A DNA stretch of 42,419 nucleotides from Candidatus Poribacteria bacterium (lineage in GTDB: Bacteria; Poribacteria; WGA-4E; WGA-3G). Shown here in pieces: positions 9,222 through 17,755 of the stretch (position 1 is its first letter; every line of letters begins with the position of its first letter). The translations under genes were made by a program, and so were the position numbers. Below the pieces are notes generated by a model. The model was not told the origin of the DNA, did not search any database, and was given only the letters and a program-made list of their open reading frames with translations. The stretch is taken from the NCBI GenBank assembly GCA_021295735.1, contig JAGWBU010000004.1:7185-49603 (forward strand), read 5' to 3'.

Positions 9222-9739
9222 CCAAAACCCATATACAAAGTGGATCAAGCACCGAACAAACTGATGGTAATATCATCACAACGACTATTGACAAAGTCGT
9301 TAACTGGGGACGAAAAAATTCCTTGTGGCCGATGCCGTTCGGTACCGCTTGTTGTGCAATAGAGATGATGGCAACCTTGGCTTCCAAATTCGACCTTTCT
9401 CGATTCGGTTCTGAGGCAATCCGCTTTTCGCCACGTCAATCCGATCTACTCATCGTTTCAGGGCGAATTTCAATTAAAATGATGCCAGTGTTGAAACGAA
9501 TTTATGATCAGATGCCAGACCCGAAGTGGGTTATCTCAATGGGTGCATGTGCATCCTGCGGCGGTGTCTTTGATACCTATACCTTAATACAAGGCGTTGA
9601 CCAATTCCTTCCTGTTGATGTCTATATTCCTGGATGCCCACCACGACCAGAAGATTTGATTGATGCTGTCATGCAAGTGCAACGGCAAATCCAAAAAGGT
9701 GAGCTCCCCAAAGGTTCTGAGGTCGCATATAATGAATGA
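9212..9739 (+). CDS. nuoB: NADH-quinone oxidoreductase subunit B
   Basis: NuoB carries the terminal N2 [4Fe-4S] cluster that hands electrons to quinone. Cluster ligands are visible: the tandem cysteines in GTACCAIEM (about residue 46), GACASCGG (about 110) and PGCPPRP (about 140). The start chosen is the ATG at 9212, 6 bases after a strong AAGGAGG (9199-9205), giving 175 residues. A longer reading from 9191 would be inside nuoA without a ribosome site. It overlaps nuoA by 10 bases and nuoC by 8, so A-B-C are translationally coupled. Confidence 0.96.
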   Translation: MGLAKTHIQSGSSTEQTDGNIITTTIDKVVNWGRKNSLWPMPFGTACCAIEMMATLASKFDLSRFGSEAIRFSPRQSDLLIVSGRISIKMMPVLKRIYDQMPDPKWVISMGACASCGGVFDTYTLIQGVDQFLPVDVYIPGCPPRPEDLIDAVMQVQRQIQKGELPKGSEVAYNE

Positions 9740-10277
9740 AGAGAAAGAAAGTACGGAAGAAACGCAACCACTTGTACTTGAAAAACTACGAGAAAAGTTT
9801 GCAGATGTGCTCTTAGCGGATGCGGAAACCAGTAATGGTGTTGCTGTTGTTGTAAGTAAAGAACACAGTTATGCCCTGTTAGAATATCTAAAGACAGAAC
9901 TCGCCTACGCATTTCTTGTTGATGTCACTGCGGTTGACAATTCCAATTTGGAATCGGAATTGATGCAGTATGACTATGCCCGATTCATGGTCGTCTATCA
10001 CCTTTGGACCTTTGAAGGGGAAACGCCTCGTATCCGAGTCAAAGTGCCGGTGCATGAAAAAGATTTGAAAATTCCCTCAGTAACAAAGTTATGGAAGGGT
10101 GCCAATTGGTTGGAGCGGGAAACTTACGATATGTTCGGAATAGACTTTGAGGGACACCCCGATCTGCGTCGAATTTTAATGCCTGATGATTATGAGGGAC
10201 ATCCACTCCGTAAGGATTATCCGCTGCGTGGACATGGTGAGCGCGAACGTTTCAATTTTGATAAACAGAATGCCTAA
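9732..10277 (+). CDS. nuoC: NADH-quinone oxidoreductase subunit C (30 kDa)
   Basis: NuoC is a peripheral-arm subunit packing against NuoD. The 181-residue protein ends with the family signature: [34 protein letters not shown]. The start is the ATG at 9732, inside the nuoB stop region (8-base overlap). An upstream in-frame start at 9660 would add 24 residues unlike the family. NuoC and NuoD are separate proteins here, and nuoD is displaced by 1.57 kb of unrelated genes. Confidence 0.95.
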   Translation: MNEEKESTEETQPLVLEKLREKFADVLLADAETSNGVAVVVSKEHSYALLEYLKTELAYAFLVDVTAVDNSNLESELMQYDYARFMVVYHLWTFEGETPRIRVKVPVHEKDLKIPSVTKLWKGANWLERETYDMFGIDFEGHPDLRRILMPDDYEGHPLRKDYPLRGHGERERFNFDKQNA

Positions 10278-10295
10278 CACACTAAGAGGGAAAAA

Positions 10296-10939
10296 ATGAA
10301 AAGTTTATATTTTTTATCATCCCAATTGTGGTTATTTTGTTAGTAACGGAGACTGCCAACTATTCAGCAGACACGCCAAAAGATACAATTGAGATACCTG
10401 AGTTACAACTTGATATACACGTGGAAATATCGTGCAGTGATAATACCACAAAATCTTTGATAGAAAGTTATATAAAGCGAGAACTGCGTAGTTTGGGGGA
10501 TATAGAACTTGTTGATAGGAAAGACGCAAAATGGATACTTTCTTTAATAGTTATTCCTCATACCAGCAAAACAACAGGAAATAAAACAGGTCGAACATCA
10601 ATAGCAATTATGAGACTATATCAATTTACATGCGACACTGCTATACATGAGGGTATCATTAAGTTTGTAGAAGCCTATGATAAAGTGATATGGAAAGACT
10701 TTGGTAAGGACTGTTTTTCAAAAATGAAAGAAATTTCTAATGACATAGTTCGTCCTGTTTATAATGACCCTGACTTAGCACTAATTGTAAACATAGAGAA
10801 TAATGATTTACATAACACTTGTAAAGAAATTGTGGCTGAGTTTGATGTTGAGGACTTAGAACCCAGAAGAAAAAATCATCAACAATATAAAGAAATGATT
10901 GAAGAGATAAACAAAAAGTATCAGCAACCCGTAGATTGA
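10296..10939 (+). CDS. Exported protein of unknown function, start region frameshifted
   Basis: The long frame has GTG 10328 as its first start. A ribosome site (AGAGGG, 10285-10290) instead points to ATG 10296, whose frame closes after 15 codons. One extra A in the four-A run 10299-10302 would give a normal signal peptide (MKKFIFF then IIPIVVILLVTE) joined to the long frame, so I take 10296 as the intended start. The mature part is about 190 charged residues, with a lysine/glutamate-rich helical C-terminus, and belongs to no family I recognise. Base composition is more AT-rich than in the nuo genes, suggesting acquired cargo between nuoC and nuoD. Confidence 0.6.
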
Positions 10940-10992
10940 GTAAAGCGCAGCGAAACCTAACAATTCAAACGCTCACAAAAGAAGACATCTTA

Positions 10993-11535
10993 ATGGATTG
11001 GGTAAACATTCTTAGTGTTGTAATAACAACCGTAGCTACTGTTGTGCTGGCATTTTTTAATATAAAATATGTGCGTCTTGTACGGAAAATGTTAATCACC
11101 TCTCACAGACCAGAAATTATTGTAGGTTATAATTGGAATAAATTTGAGAATGGAGGATTGAAAGATAACGATTTCAGAATGTTTCTTTATGTTAAAAATG
11201 TAGGACGTGGTGCTGCTTATAACATAGAATTTATATATGATAAATCTTACGAACTACCTATACTTGGAGCAGAATTTCCACCAAATAGAACTCTTGATGA
11301 AATAAAGGTTCTCCAAGACGGTATCTCTATTCTTGAACAGGGTGGTAAAAGAACAGAAATTGCATTTGGGGGAAATACTTTTAAATTTAACAGTCTAAAA
11401 CAATTTTGGGAGAAAGAGGAAAAACACGCTACTAATATAACTGTGATCTACGAAGATTCAGAGAAGGTTTCATATAATCAAACTTTAACAATTGATTTTT
11501 GTAGACCGAACTATTCTAACGAATTCAATCCGTAA
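10993..11535 (+). CDS. Single-span membrane protein of unknown function
   Basis: The 180-residue product has one N-terminal membrane segment (about residues 4-24, WVNILSVVITT onward) and a short basic stretch. A soluble domain with beta-strand character follows (VGRGAAYNIEF, ISILEQGGKRTEIAF). This layout resembles small anchored proteins with an Ig-like fold. I prefer ATG 10993, which has an A/G-rich ribosome-like site (AAAAGAAG) and leaves the anchor at the N-terminus. An upstream TTG at 10936 overlaps the previous gene's stop and would add 19 polar residues. The coding is AT-rich, unlike its nuo neighbours. Confidence 0.5.
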   Translation: MDWVNILSVVITTVATVVLAFFNIKYVRLVRKMLITSHRPEIIVGYNWNKFENGGLKDNDFRMFLYVKNVGRGAAYNIEFIYDKSYELPILGAEFPPNRTLDEIKVLQDGISILEQGGKRTEIAFGGNTFKFNSLKQFWEKEEKHATNITVIYEDSEKVSYNQTLTIDFCRPNYSNEFNP

Positions 11536-11536
11536 T

Positions 11537-11812
11537 ACTGATGTCAAGTTCTATAATCCAAATGCCACACAAGACGATTTAACACGTGAAAGTCCATTAA
11601 GATGTGCGAGGAAAGTAAACTTGACCAGATAGAACAAGAGGGCGTTGTGCTAAAAAAGATAAATAATTTGGCAAAAACGGCAGAACAAAAAGAAAGGGTA
11701 TACACAACCCAACGGCCCGATAGATCTCCAAGATGCTTTAACTTGGACAAGAGCGTTTTTGATACAAACGATACGCGAAACACCATATCAACTTAAACTC
11801 AACAATTTCTAA
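11537..11812 (+). pseudogene. Remnant of a small unknown gene
   Basis: Protein-like stretches occur in two frames. One frame reads DVKFYNPNATQDDLTRESP just after the preceding stop and later PIDLQDALTWTRAF near the 3' end, stopping at 11810-11812. The middle (LDQIEQEGVVLKKINNLA) lies in a second frame, open from 11602 to 11796. No start with a ribosome site fits any single frame. This looks like a decayed or doubly frameshifted gene. The alternative, a genuine 64-residue protein from 11602, is weaker because it has no Shine-Dalgarno. Confidence 0.35.
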
Positions 11813-11851
11813 CCAAAAACAACTATTTACGATTTTAAAAAGGAGTACTTT

Positions 11852-13048
11852 ATGCAAGGTGGGATGGAACGCACAACAGGCGAGAAGATGGTTCTCAACT
11901 TCGGACCGCAACACCCTGCCACGCACGGCACCCTTCGTATCGTCCTTGAACTTGACGGTGAATCTATTTTGAAGGCGACACCACACGCGGGATACTTACA
12001 TACCGGATTTGAAAAACTTGGTGAACACTTAGATTATAACCAGTACATCGTTGTTACTGACCGGATGAATTATCTGTCGCCGTTGTCTAATAATTTTGGG
12101 TATGTGCTTGCAGTGGAACAACTGCTCGGTATTGAAGTGCCAAAACGGTGTCAATATATCCGAATTTTGATGGCAGAACTTTCTCGGTTGGCTGACCATC
12201 TGCTATGGCTCGGCACTGCAGCTTTAGATTTAGGGGCATTTTCAGTTTTTCTCTATAGTTTCCGGGAACGCGAAAAACTCTATAGTATTTTCGAAAAGAC
12301 AACAGGGGCGCGGCTGACAACAAGTTATACCCGTGTCGGTGGTGTTTTCCGCGATCTCTATGATGGTTTTGAAACAGATGCCCGTGATTTCATCACCAAT
12401 TTTCCTAAGGCGTTAAAGGAAACACATACATTGTTAACCCGCAACAGGATTTGGATGGACAGGACAAAAGGAGTTGGTGCAATTTCTCCTGAAGATGCGA
12501 TTAATTACGGGTTAACTGGTCCCTGCCTGCGTGCAACCGGTGTTGCGCACGATATCCGCAAGGCTGAGCCGTATTCCTCTTACAATGAAATGAAATTTGA
12601 GGTGCCTGTAGGCACTAACGGCGATGCGTACGACCGGTATTTAGTGCGAATGGAGGAGATGATTCAAAGCTGCAGTATCGTAGGACAAGCACTTGATAAT
12701 CTGCCGGATGGACCATTTAGTGTTGAAGACAACAAAATCATGATGCCAGACAAATCAGATGCGTATGGACATATAGAAGGATTGATCCACCATTTTAAAA
12801 TCGTTATGGATGGACATGGTGTGCAGCCGCCCAAAGGCGACCATTATTGTGCTACGGAATCGCCAAATGGAGAATTAGGATTCTACATTGTGAGCGATGG
12901 CAGTGGTACTGCCTATCGGATTAGAATTCGTCCACCGAGTTTCTTTCATTTTCAAGCACTGCCGCACATGTTGGAAGGCGGCATGGTATCGGATACGGTG
13001 GCTGTGTTGGGTAGTTTGAACGTGATCGCAGGAGAGTTAGATCGGTAA
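11852..13048 (+). CDS. nuoD: NADH-quinone oxidoreductase subunit D (49 kDa)
   Basis: NuoD forms the quinone-binding cavity with NuoB. The 398-residue protein matches the family length. It shows FGPQHPATHGTLR at about residue 15-27, DYNQYIVVTDRMNY, LMAELSRLADHLLWLG, ARLTTSYTRVGGV and the C-terminal GELGFYIVSDGSG and DTVAVLGSLNVIAGELDR. The ATG at 11852 is preceded by AAAAAGGAG. It stands alone between two blocks of cargo genes, probably carried on the same long transcript. Confidence 0.96.
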   Translation: MQGGMERTTGEKMVLNFGPQHPATHGTLRIVLELDGESILKATPHAGYLHTGFEKLGEHLDYNQYIVVTDRMNYLSPLSNNFGYVLAVEQLLGIEVPKRCQYIRILMAELSRLADHLLWLGTAALDLGAFSVFLYSFREREKLYSIFEKTTGARLTTSYTRVGGVFRDLYDGFETDARDFITNFPKALKETHTLLTRNRIWMDRTKGVGAISPEDAINYGLTGPCLRATGVAHDIRKAEPYSSYNEMKFEVPVGTNGDAYDRYLVRMEEMIQSCSIVGQALDNLPDGPFSVEDNKIMMPDKSDAYGHIEGLIHHFKIVMDGHGVQPPKGDHYCATESPNGELGFYIVSDGSGTAYRIRIRPPSFFHFQALPHMLEGGMVSDTVAVLGSLNVIAGELDR

Positions 13049-13092
13049 ATTGTCTTAAAACAACATTTAGCTTGATGCTGGGAGATGACACG

Positions 13093-13797
13093 ATGCGGAA
13101 AAAGATACAGTCTGCACCGACAATATTCTATCCGGAATCAGACGGCAAACCGATGGCAGAAACAGATACACACCGCAAGTTGATGATGGATTTTATTCTG
13201 ATGCTTGAAGACCATTTCGAAAATGATGGCGATGTTTATGTCTCTGGTAACTTATTTTTGTATTACGAAGAAGGGGATCCAAAGAAAGTTATATCTCCCG
13301 ATGTGTTCGTTGTTTTTGGTGTTGATAAGAAACTGCGGAACACTTTTCAAACGTGGGCAGAAGCAAACACTCCTGATTTCGTACTTGAGGTAGCAAGTCC
13401 CAAAACTTTTAAAAATGATATGGGACACAAGAAGGACCTATACGCATCTGTGCTCGCGGTGAAGGAATATTATATCTACGATCCGCTTGGTCAGATCGTG
13501 CCGAGTTTTGTCGGATACCGACTTGTTGATGGTGTATATCAAGAGATTGATTTTGTAAATGAGCGTTTACCAGCAAAGACATTAGGTTTAGAATTGGGCG
13601 AACATGACGGTAAGTTGAGCCTCTATAATCCCAATACGTCGCAGTGGTTGCAAACGCCATCGGAAGAGGTAAAAGAGGTTAGGGCACGTGCAGAAAACGC
13701 TGAGGCACGCGCGCAACAAGAGGCTAACGCACGCCAAAATGTTGAAGCAGAACTTGCAAAGGCTTTAGCTGAAGTTGAACGCCTTCGTGCAGAGTAA
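13093..13797 (+). CDS. Uma2-family (PD-(D/E)XK nuclease-fold) protein with coiled-coil tail
   Basis: Residues about 15-185 form a Uma2 domain: a GDVYVSGN-like strand, SPDVFVVFG (likely metal-binding Asp), DFVLEVASP (catalytic Glu position), KKDLYA and EYYIYDP. Residues about 190-234 are an Ala/Glu/Arg-rich coiled coil. The start ATG 13093 has GGGAG 8 bases upstream; a TTG at 13072 is less likely. Uma2 proteins are abundant in cyanobacteria and some metagenomic phyla. They have a nuclease fold but usually unknown substrates. It is a paralog of the gene at 14231, with a glyoxalase-fold gene between them. Confidence 0.88.
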   Translation: MRKKIQSAPTIFYPESDGKPMAETDTHRKLMMDFILMLEDHFENDGDVYVSGNLFLYYEEGDPKKVISPDVFVVFGVDKKLRNTFQTWAEANTPDFVLEVASPKTFKNDMGHKKDLYASVLAVKEYYIYDPLGQIVPSFVGYRLVDGVYQEIDFVNERLPAKTLGLELGEHDGKLSLYNPNTSQWLQTPSEEVKEVRARAENAEARAQQEANARQNVEAELAKALAEVERLRAE

Positions 13798-13806
13798 CAG
13801 GCAATT

Positions 13807-14148
13807 ATGTATCTTGGCAGTATAATCCTTTTTGTCAAAAACATGAAATCTGTAATTGCATTTTATAGGGATGTTGTCGGATTAACGCCTGATGAAGACC
13901 AACCGTTTCCTGAACATCGGTTTTTTCGTTTTGACACTGGAGAATGCAAACTATGTCTGCATAGTGCAAGCAAACCAAACGAAGGGAGACAAAAGATTGG
14001 TTTTCATGTTGAAAGTGTGAGTGCCGTTCATCAGGATTTGAAAGCAAAGGGGCTGCGATTGAGACCATTAGAAAATGAGGATGGTCTTGCGTGTTTTGAC
14101 ATTAGAGACCCAGAGAAAAACCGAATTCAGTTTTGGGGAAAATACTAA
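13807..14148 (+). CDS. VOC-superfamily (glyoxalase/bleomycin-resistance fold) protein
   Basis: The 113-residue protein is one VOC module of two beta-alpha-beta-beta-beta units: FVKNMKSVIAFYRDVVGL at the N-terminus, FRFDTGECKLCLH, KIGFHVESVSAVHQDLKAKG, and the closing DIRDPEKNRIQFWGKY with the usual metal-binding Glu position replaced (RIQFW instead of RIEFW-like). Such proteins are dioxygenases, lyases or resistance binders. No specific substrate can be read from sequence. It lies 9 bases after a Uma2 gene. Confidence 0.85.
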   Translation: MYLGSIILFVKNMKSVIAFYRDVVGLTPDEDQPFPEHRFFRFDTGECKLCLHSASKPNEGRQKIGFHVESVSAVHQDLKAKGLRLRPLENEDGLACFDIRDPEKNRIQFWGKY

Positions 14149-14230
14149 CTTATGGGTGAGGTTGGGAAGGTAAAATATTGGTGTTAGGAAATAGGAGACG
14201 AAAGGACTATATACTTTTAAGGAGAACATA

Positions 14231-15043
14231 ATGGCACGTTCATATTCAAAAGATACCTCTATTTCTTATGTCCCTACTGACGATAGAGACCTTTACCCTT
14301 CTGAAGATGGAAAACCCGTGGCAGCAAGCGATTATCATTTAAGATTACTAATATGGACGCTGCAAGCGCTTGAGGCACATTTCGAACAAAACCCGGAAGT
14401 CTATATCTCTGGTGACATAATGATGTATTACAGAGAGGGGGATCCCCGAAAATCTATATCTCCAGATGTCCTCGTCTGTTTTGGCATAAACCCAAAGATG
14501 CGTCTAACGTATAAAACATGGGAGGAAGGAAAAGTTCCCGATTTCGTGATGGAGTTCTCCAGTAAAAGCACTTATGATAAAGACTTAGGTGAGAAGATGG
14601 ATGTTTACGCTTCATTGGGAATACAGAATTACTTCTTATACGATGCAGAGGGGTTGTATTTGCCATCTCCGCTGATGGGATTCACGTTAGTGGACGGTGT
14701 ATATGTCGCTGTTTCTGCGGATGAGCGGGGAGGTTTTCTCGCCTCGGTTTTGGATTTGGATTTCCATCTTCGCGATGGAGAGATAGCGATTTATGACCCT
14801 GTTGCGGATGAATGGCTTCAGACATTGGCAGAGAAAGAAGCTGCTCGCGCAGCAAATGCTGAAGCACGCGCTGAACAGGAAACCATCGCACGAGAGAACG
14901 CTGAAACACGCGCAGAGCAAGAAGCCACACGTGCAGCAAACGCTGAAACACGCGCAGAACAAGAAGCTACACGTGCTGAAAATGCTGAAGCAGAAGTCGC
15001 GCAACTCCGTGAAGAACTGGCACGTTTGAAAGCACCCAGCTAA
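14231..15043 (+). CDS. Uma2-family protein with repetitive coiled-coil tail
   Basis: Residues about 20-195 are a Uma2 domain paralogous to the one at 13093 (SISPDVLVCFGI, PDFVMEFSSKSTYD, KMDVYASLGIQNYFLYDAEG). Here the expected acidic residue is kept in VMEF. Residues 205 to the end form an alanine/glutamate/arginine coiled coil made of 14-residue units, closing with LREELARLKAP. The ATG at 14231 follows AAGGAGA. The tail probably mediates self-association or pairing with the upstream paralog's tail; that is inference. Confidence 0.88.
   Translation: MARSYSKDTSISYVPTDDRDLYPSEDGKPVAASDYHLRLLIWTLQALEAHFEQNPEVYISGDIMMYYREGDPRKSISPDVLVCFGINPKMRLTYKTWEEGKVPDFVMEFSSKSTYDKDLGEKMDVYASLGIQNYFLYDAEGLYLPSPLMGFTLVDGVYVAVSADERGGFLASVLDLDFHLRDGEIAIYDPVADEWLQTLAEKEAARAANAEARAEQETIARENAETRAEQEATRAANAETRAEQEATRAENAEAEVAQLREELARLKAPS
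14846..14992 (+). repeat. 42-bp coding tandem repeat (coiled coil)
   Basis: Three 42-base units (14846-14887, 14888-14929, 14930-14971) plus a partial fourth encode the 14-residue unit RAxNAETRAEQEAT. This is two heptads with alanines on one face. Unit copies are near-identical in DNA, so copy number may vary between strains. Confidence 0.75.
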
Positions 15044-15070
15044 CCCTCTGACAACTCGATAACTTTATGT

Positions 15071-15859
15071 TTGGCAAAGCGATATGAATTTGAGACAGTT
15101 GATATGATTACTTGGGGTAAAAAAGCGAGAATATTAGGTAGTACAGAAATTTACCACTGTGATGTGTGTAACGACGAATTGTCGCATACTGTGGTATTTC
15201 ATTACCGTGTATTTGGTTTCTTTTGGATATTCTTAGCAGCATTTTCAAAATCGTATGACCGTGTGTGCAACAAATGTGGTGAAAAAACGAGAATACGACA
15301 AATCTCAGATGAATTAAAATTAGCATCCACAATACCATTTTTTCATAGATTCGGATTGTTGATATTTATTTGCATCGGACTAATAGCCTGGTATTTTCAA
15401 GCTTCAAGCGAAAAAGCCGCAAAGGAAATCCTTGACAATGAGCGAGTTCGGGTTATGGAATCGCTGTTTAGTTCCGGTGAGAAACTAACTATAGATGGCG
15501 AAGAGAAATTAATGTTCCGATTAAATGACTACGGCGCTGGCCTTTTATCTGAATTCTACAAGGATGCAGAAAGTAAACCGGTTCCTAATTTTCTTGCAAC
15601 TGATGGTCTACAAATAAAGTCGTATGAAATCCCTGAAAAAGGGTTTAGCGATAGAGTTCGCGCATTTATGTACGTAGACGATGCGTCAAATCAACAATAT
15701 GTTGATGAAATTGGATTTGAAGTATTAATACTTTACGAATTAAGTCGTACTATGTCGTTATCCGATCGTGTAGAGATCGCAAATGCCATGAACTGGTATA
15801 GTGGACAATGGAATTCTACAGATTGTTTCTTCATATATGACGTGCTGTTGTCCAAGTAA
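15071..15859 (+). CDS. Membrane protein with N-terminal zinc-ribbon
   Basis: The protein has a CDVC (about residue 30) and a CNKC (about residue 66) that would form a zinc ribbon, with a hydrophobic stretch between them (FGFFWIFLAAF). A membrane segment lies around residues 93-111, followed by a soluble domain of about 150 residues. The start is uncertain: TTG 15071 gives MAKRYEF, while ATG 15104 (MITWGKKAR) is also possible; neither has a strong ribosome site. WGKKAR followed by a zinc ribbon recalls small zinc-ribbon membrane proteins seen in several phyla. The C-terminal domain is not recognised. The gene is AT-rich. Confidence 0.5.
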   Translation: MAKRYEFETVDMITWGKKARILGSTEIYHCDVCNDELSHTVVFHYRVFGFFWIFLAAFSKSYDRVCNKCGEKTRIRQISDELKLASTIPFFHRFGLLIFICIGLIAWYFQASSEKAAKEILDNERVRVMESLFSSGEKLTIDGEEKLMFRLNDYGAGLLSEFYKDAESKPVPNFLATDGLQIKSYEIPEKGFSDRVRAFMYVDDASNQQYVDEIGFEVLILYELSRTMSLSDRVEIANAMNWYSGQWNSTDCFFIYDVLLSK

Positions 15860-15922
15860 CTTTGTTTCGGCAGATAAATGCAAATTATTCCAATTATAAA
15901 AAATAACCACATCTTAAAGAAG

Positions 15923-16190
15923 TACTATAGTTTGGACAATTCCTGTTAATCTCCTGTTGAGTTTTCAAGTATTTTCCTATTTTTGCGAGTTTATGTCGGA
16001 TCGTAACTTGCAAAAAAGAAGCATATTGAAGCAGCCCCAGCGGGGCGAAAGGTGTATAGAAAACGATATCCTCACCATAACAAGCCCCAGCGGGGCGAAA
16101 GGTGTATCCGGGGAAATCCTATGGATGCCATGGTGTTTCTATTAAATCAGACTATCACTCATGAACATAAAATCTGTCCAAACTATAGTA
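15923..16190. mobile_element. MITE-like element with 16-bp perfect terminal inverted repeats
   Basis: TACTATAGTTTGGACA at 15923-15938 is repeated exactly inverted at 16175-16190. Flanks read AAGAAG on the left and AAGAAA on the right, an imperfect candidate target duplication. Inside are two identical 25-bp copies (16033-16057 and 16083-16107, period 50). Each contains GCCCC-AGC-GGGGC, a GC-rich hairpin. No transposase is encoded, so it would be non-autonomous. It fills most of the 15860-16278 gap. The remainder (16191-16278) holds only a short GCGCAAT hairpin near 16216-16231. Confidence 0.65.
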
Positions 16191-16278
16191 AAGAAATAGA
16201 ACGTTTGTTGTTGCGCAATTTATTGCGCCTCATACATTCTTTTCAAATATGCCAATGTCTTGTAGGGAAAGAAAAGAA

Positions 16279-17118
16279 ATGAAGTCATCTATAATATATC
16301 TGATAGTGATTTTGACAGTTGTGATTGTGGGGTGTGGTCCTTCGACGCGATCATATTGGGAACCTACAGTGTGGCATGTTCAAGAAAACAAGAGTAACGT
16401 TCCAGAAATTGGTACGTTACAGGACAATCAATTCAATTATAACGTTATTGTAACAGATTTTGGTAAAGTAGTCCGGGGTTATGATATCATTGATGGAACA
16501 CCGTACGTAACCCAAAAACCTAAAAAACTGATTGCTGTTGTCGTAAGATGCCAAAATACGTCAAATGGAACACTGCTATTAGATTCCGATCCAATTCAAC
16601 TGATTGATGCTTCTCAAACACTCGCTAAGAAATTGACGCATCAAGAGGTAATATTCAGACTTTATGGGGGTAGAATGCGACAGTCATCACAGTTAAGACG
16701 ACTTAGGGAACTCAAAAGACCTATGCCGGAAATGTCAACTTTTCTCGGTGCTGTCCTCGCCGGTTATGTTGAAGCATTAAGAGCTGATGAACGTGCGATG
16801 ATAATCAATGAAATATATCAAAAAGAATATGCAGGATATGATATTCTTCACCAACGGTTTGAACCGAGTTCATTACCCAGTGGCGTTTCTACAAATTGGG
16901 TACAGTACTATCAATATTCCCCTGGACCTATTAGAATCGTATTGCAAGGACAGAATGTTAGTGATGGGCTTCTATTTGCTTTACCACCACCAAAACCGCC
17001 TCCTGCCAAACCCGCACCTGTGGAAGTAGAAAAACACGAATTTTCACCCGGTATATTTATTGCGTTTGTAGGAATAATAGTTGGTGCTGTCATTATTGGA
17101 TCAAGTTTAATTGACTAA
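16279..17118 (+). CDS. Lipoprotein of unknown function with C-terminal membrane segment
   Basis: From ATG 16279 the protein starts with a lipoprotein signal peptide ending in the lipobox VIVGC (Cys at about residue 19). About 220 soluble residues follow, with a VVVRCQNTSNGTLLLDSDP stretch like a beta-sandwich found in surface lipoproteins. Then come a proline-rich hinge (PPPKPPPAKPAP) and a hydrophobic segment (GIFIAFVGIIVGAVIIG) at the C-terminus. I chose 16279 because it places the signal peptide at the N-terminus and a purine-rich ribosome site (GGGAAAGAAAAG) precedes it. The function is unknown. It is the last cargo gene before nuoE. Confidence 0.65.
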   Translation: MKSSIIYLIVILTVVIVGCGPSTRSYWEPTVWHVQENKSNVPEIGTLQDNQFNYNVIVTDFGKVVRGYDIIDGTPYVTQKPKKLIAVVVRCQNTSNGTLLLDSDPIQLIDASQTLAKKLTHQEVIFRLYGGRMRQSSQLRRLRELKRPMPEMSTFLGAVLAGYVEALRADERAMIINEIYQKEYAGYDILHQRFEPSSLPSGVSTNWVQYYQYSPGPIRIVLQGQNVSDGLLFALPPPKPPPAKPAPVEVEKHEFSPGIFIAFVGIIVGAVIIGSSLID

Positions 17119-17194
17119 TTGCTTTAGGATTTCACATTGTTAGACTTAACCTACTACAAACTGACTGCCGATTGCCAACAAAAGGAAAACATTG

Positions 17195-17719
17195 ATGTCA
17201 GAGGAAATTATACAAATCGAAACACCATTTCAGTTTAACGAAGAAAACAAACAAGAATTTGACGAACTGATTGGTCGGTACCCTGTTAAAGAAGCCGCGA
17301 TGCTTCCTACGCTCCACTTGGCACAACGGCAAGAAGGTTATATTAGTCCTGCTGTCATGAAGTATGTCGCGGAATTGTTGGAACTTTCCGTGATGAAGGT
17401 AAAAGACGTGGTAACCTTCTATCCGATGTTCTTTGAGGAACCGGTTGGCAAGTATGTTATCCGCGTCTGTCATACGCTGCCTTGTGCACTGCGCGACTGT
17501 AAGGTAGTTTTGGAACATCTCAAAGCGAAACTCGGTACAGACATCGCTTCGGAAACGAATCTCGCAAAAGGGACAACTGATGATGGTAAGTTCACCTTGA
17601 TGAAAGTTGAGTGCCTCGCATCGTGTGATGTGGCACCTGTTATTATGGTGAATGACGATTTATATAAAAATTTGACCCCAGAAAAGGTTGATGAAATTTT
17701 GGAGCAGCTTCCAAGCTAA
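17195..17719 (+). CDS. nuoE: NADH-quinone oxidoreductase subunit E (24 kDa)
   Basis: NuoE is the N1a [2Fe-2S] subunit of the NADH-dehydrogenase module. The 174-residue protein has the four ligands: CHTLPC (C-x4-C, about residue 92-97) and CLASC (C-x3-C, about 139-143). The thioredoxin-like fold signatures LHLAQRQEGYI and VVTFYPMF are also visible. ATG 17195 with AAAGGA (17181-17186) is preferred over the TTG one codon earlier. It is separated from nuoF by the restriction-modification genes. Confidence 0.96.
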   Translation: MSEEIIQIETPFQFNEENKQEFDELIGRYPVKEAAMLPTLHLAQRQEGYISPAVMKYVAELLELSVMKVKDVVTFYPMFFEEPVGKYVIRVCHTLPCALRDCKVVLEHLKAKLGTDIASETNLAKGTTDDGKFTLMKVECLASCDVAPVIMVNDDLYKNLTPEKVDEILEQLPS

Positions 17720-17755
17720 ATTAGGAATAATGGACTAAAGATCGGAGAAATTAGG

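Noticed and set aside
11602-11796. Intact 64-residue gene
   Set aside because: No ribosome site, and the protein-like sequence before and after it lies in another frame, which fits a remnant better.
16033-16107. Two 25-bp repeats as a possible CRISPR array
   Set aside because: Only two copies, inside a terminal-inverted-repeat element, with no cas genes and an internal GC hairpin typical of intergenic repeats.
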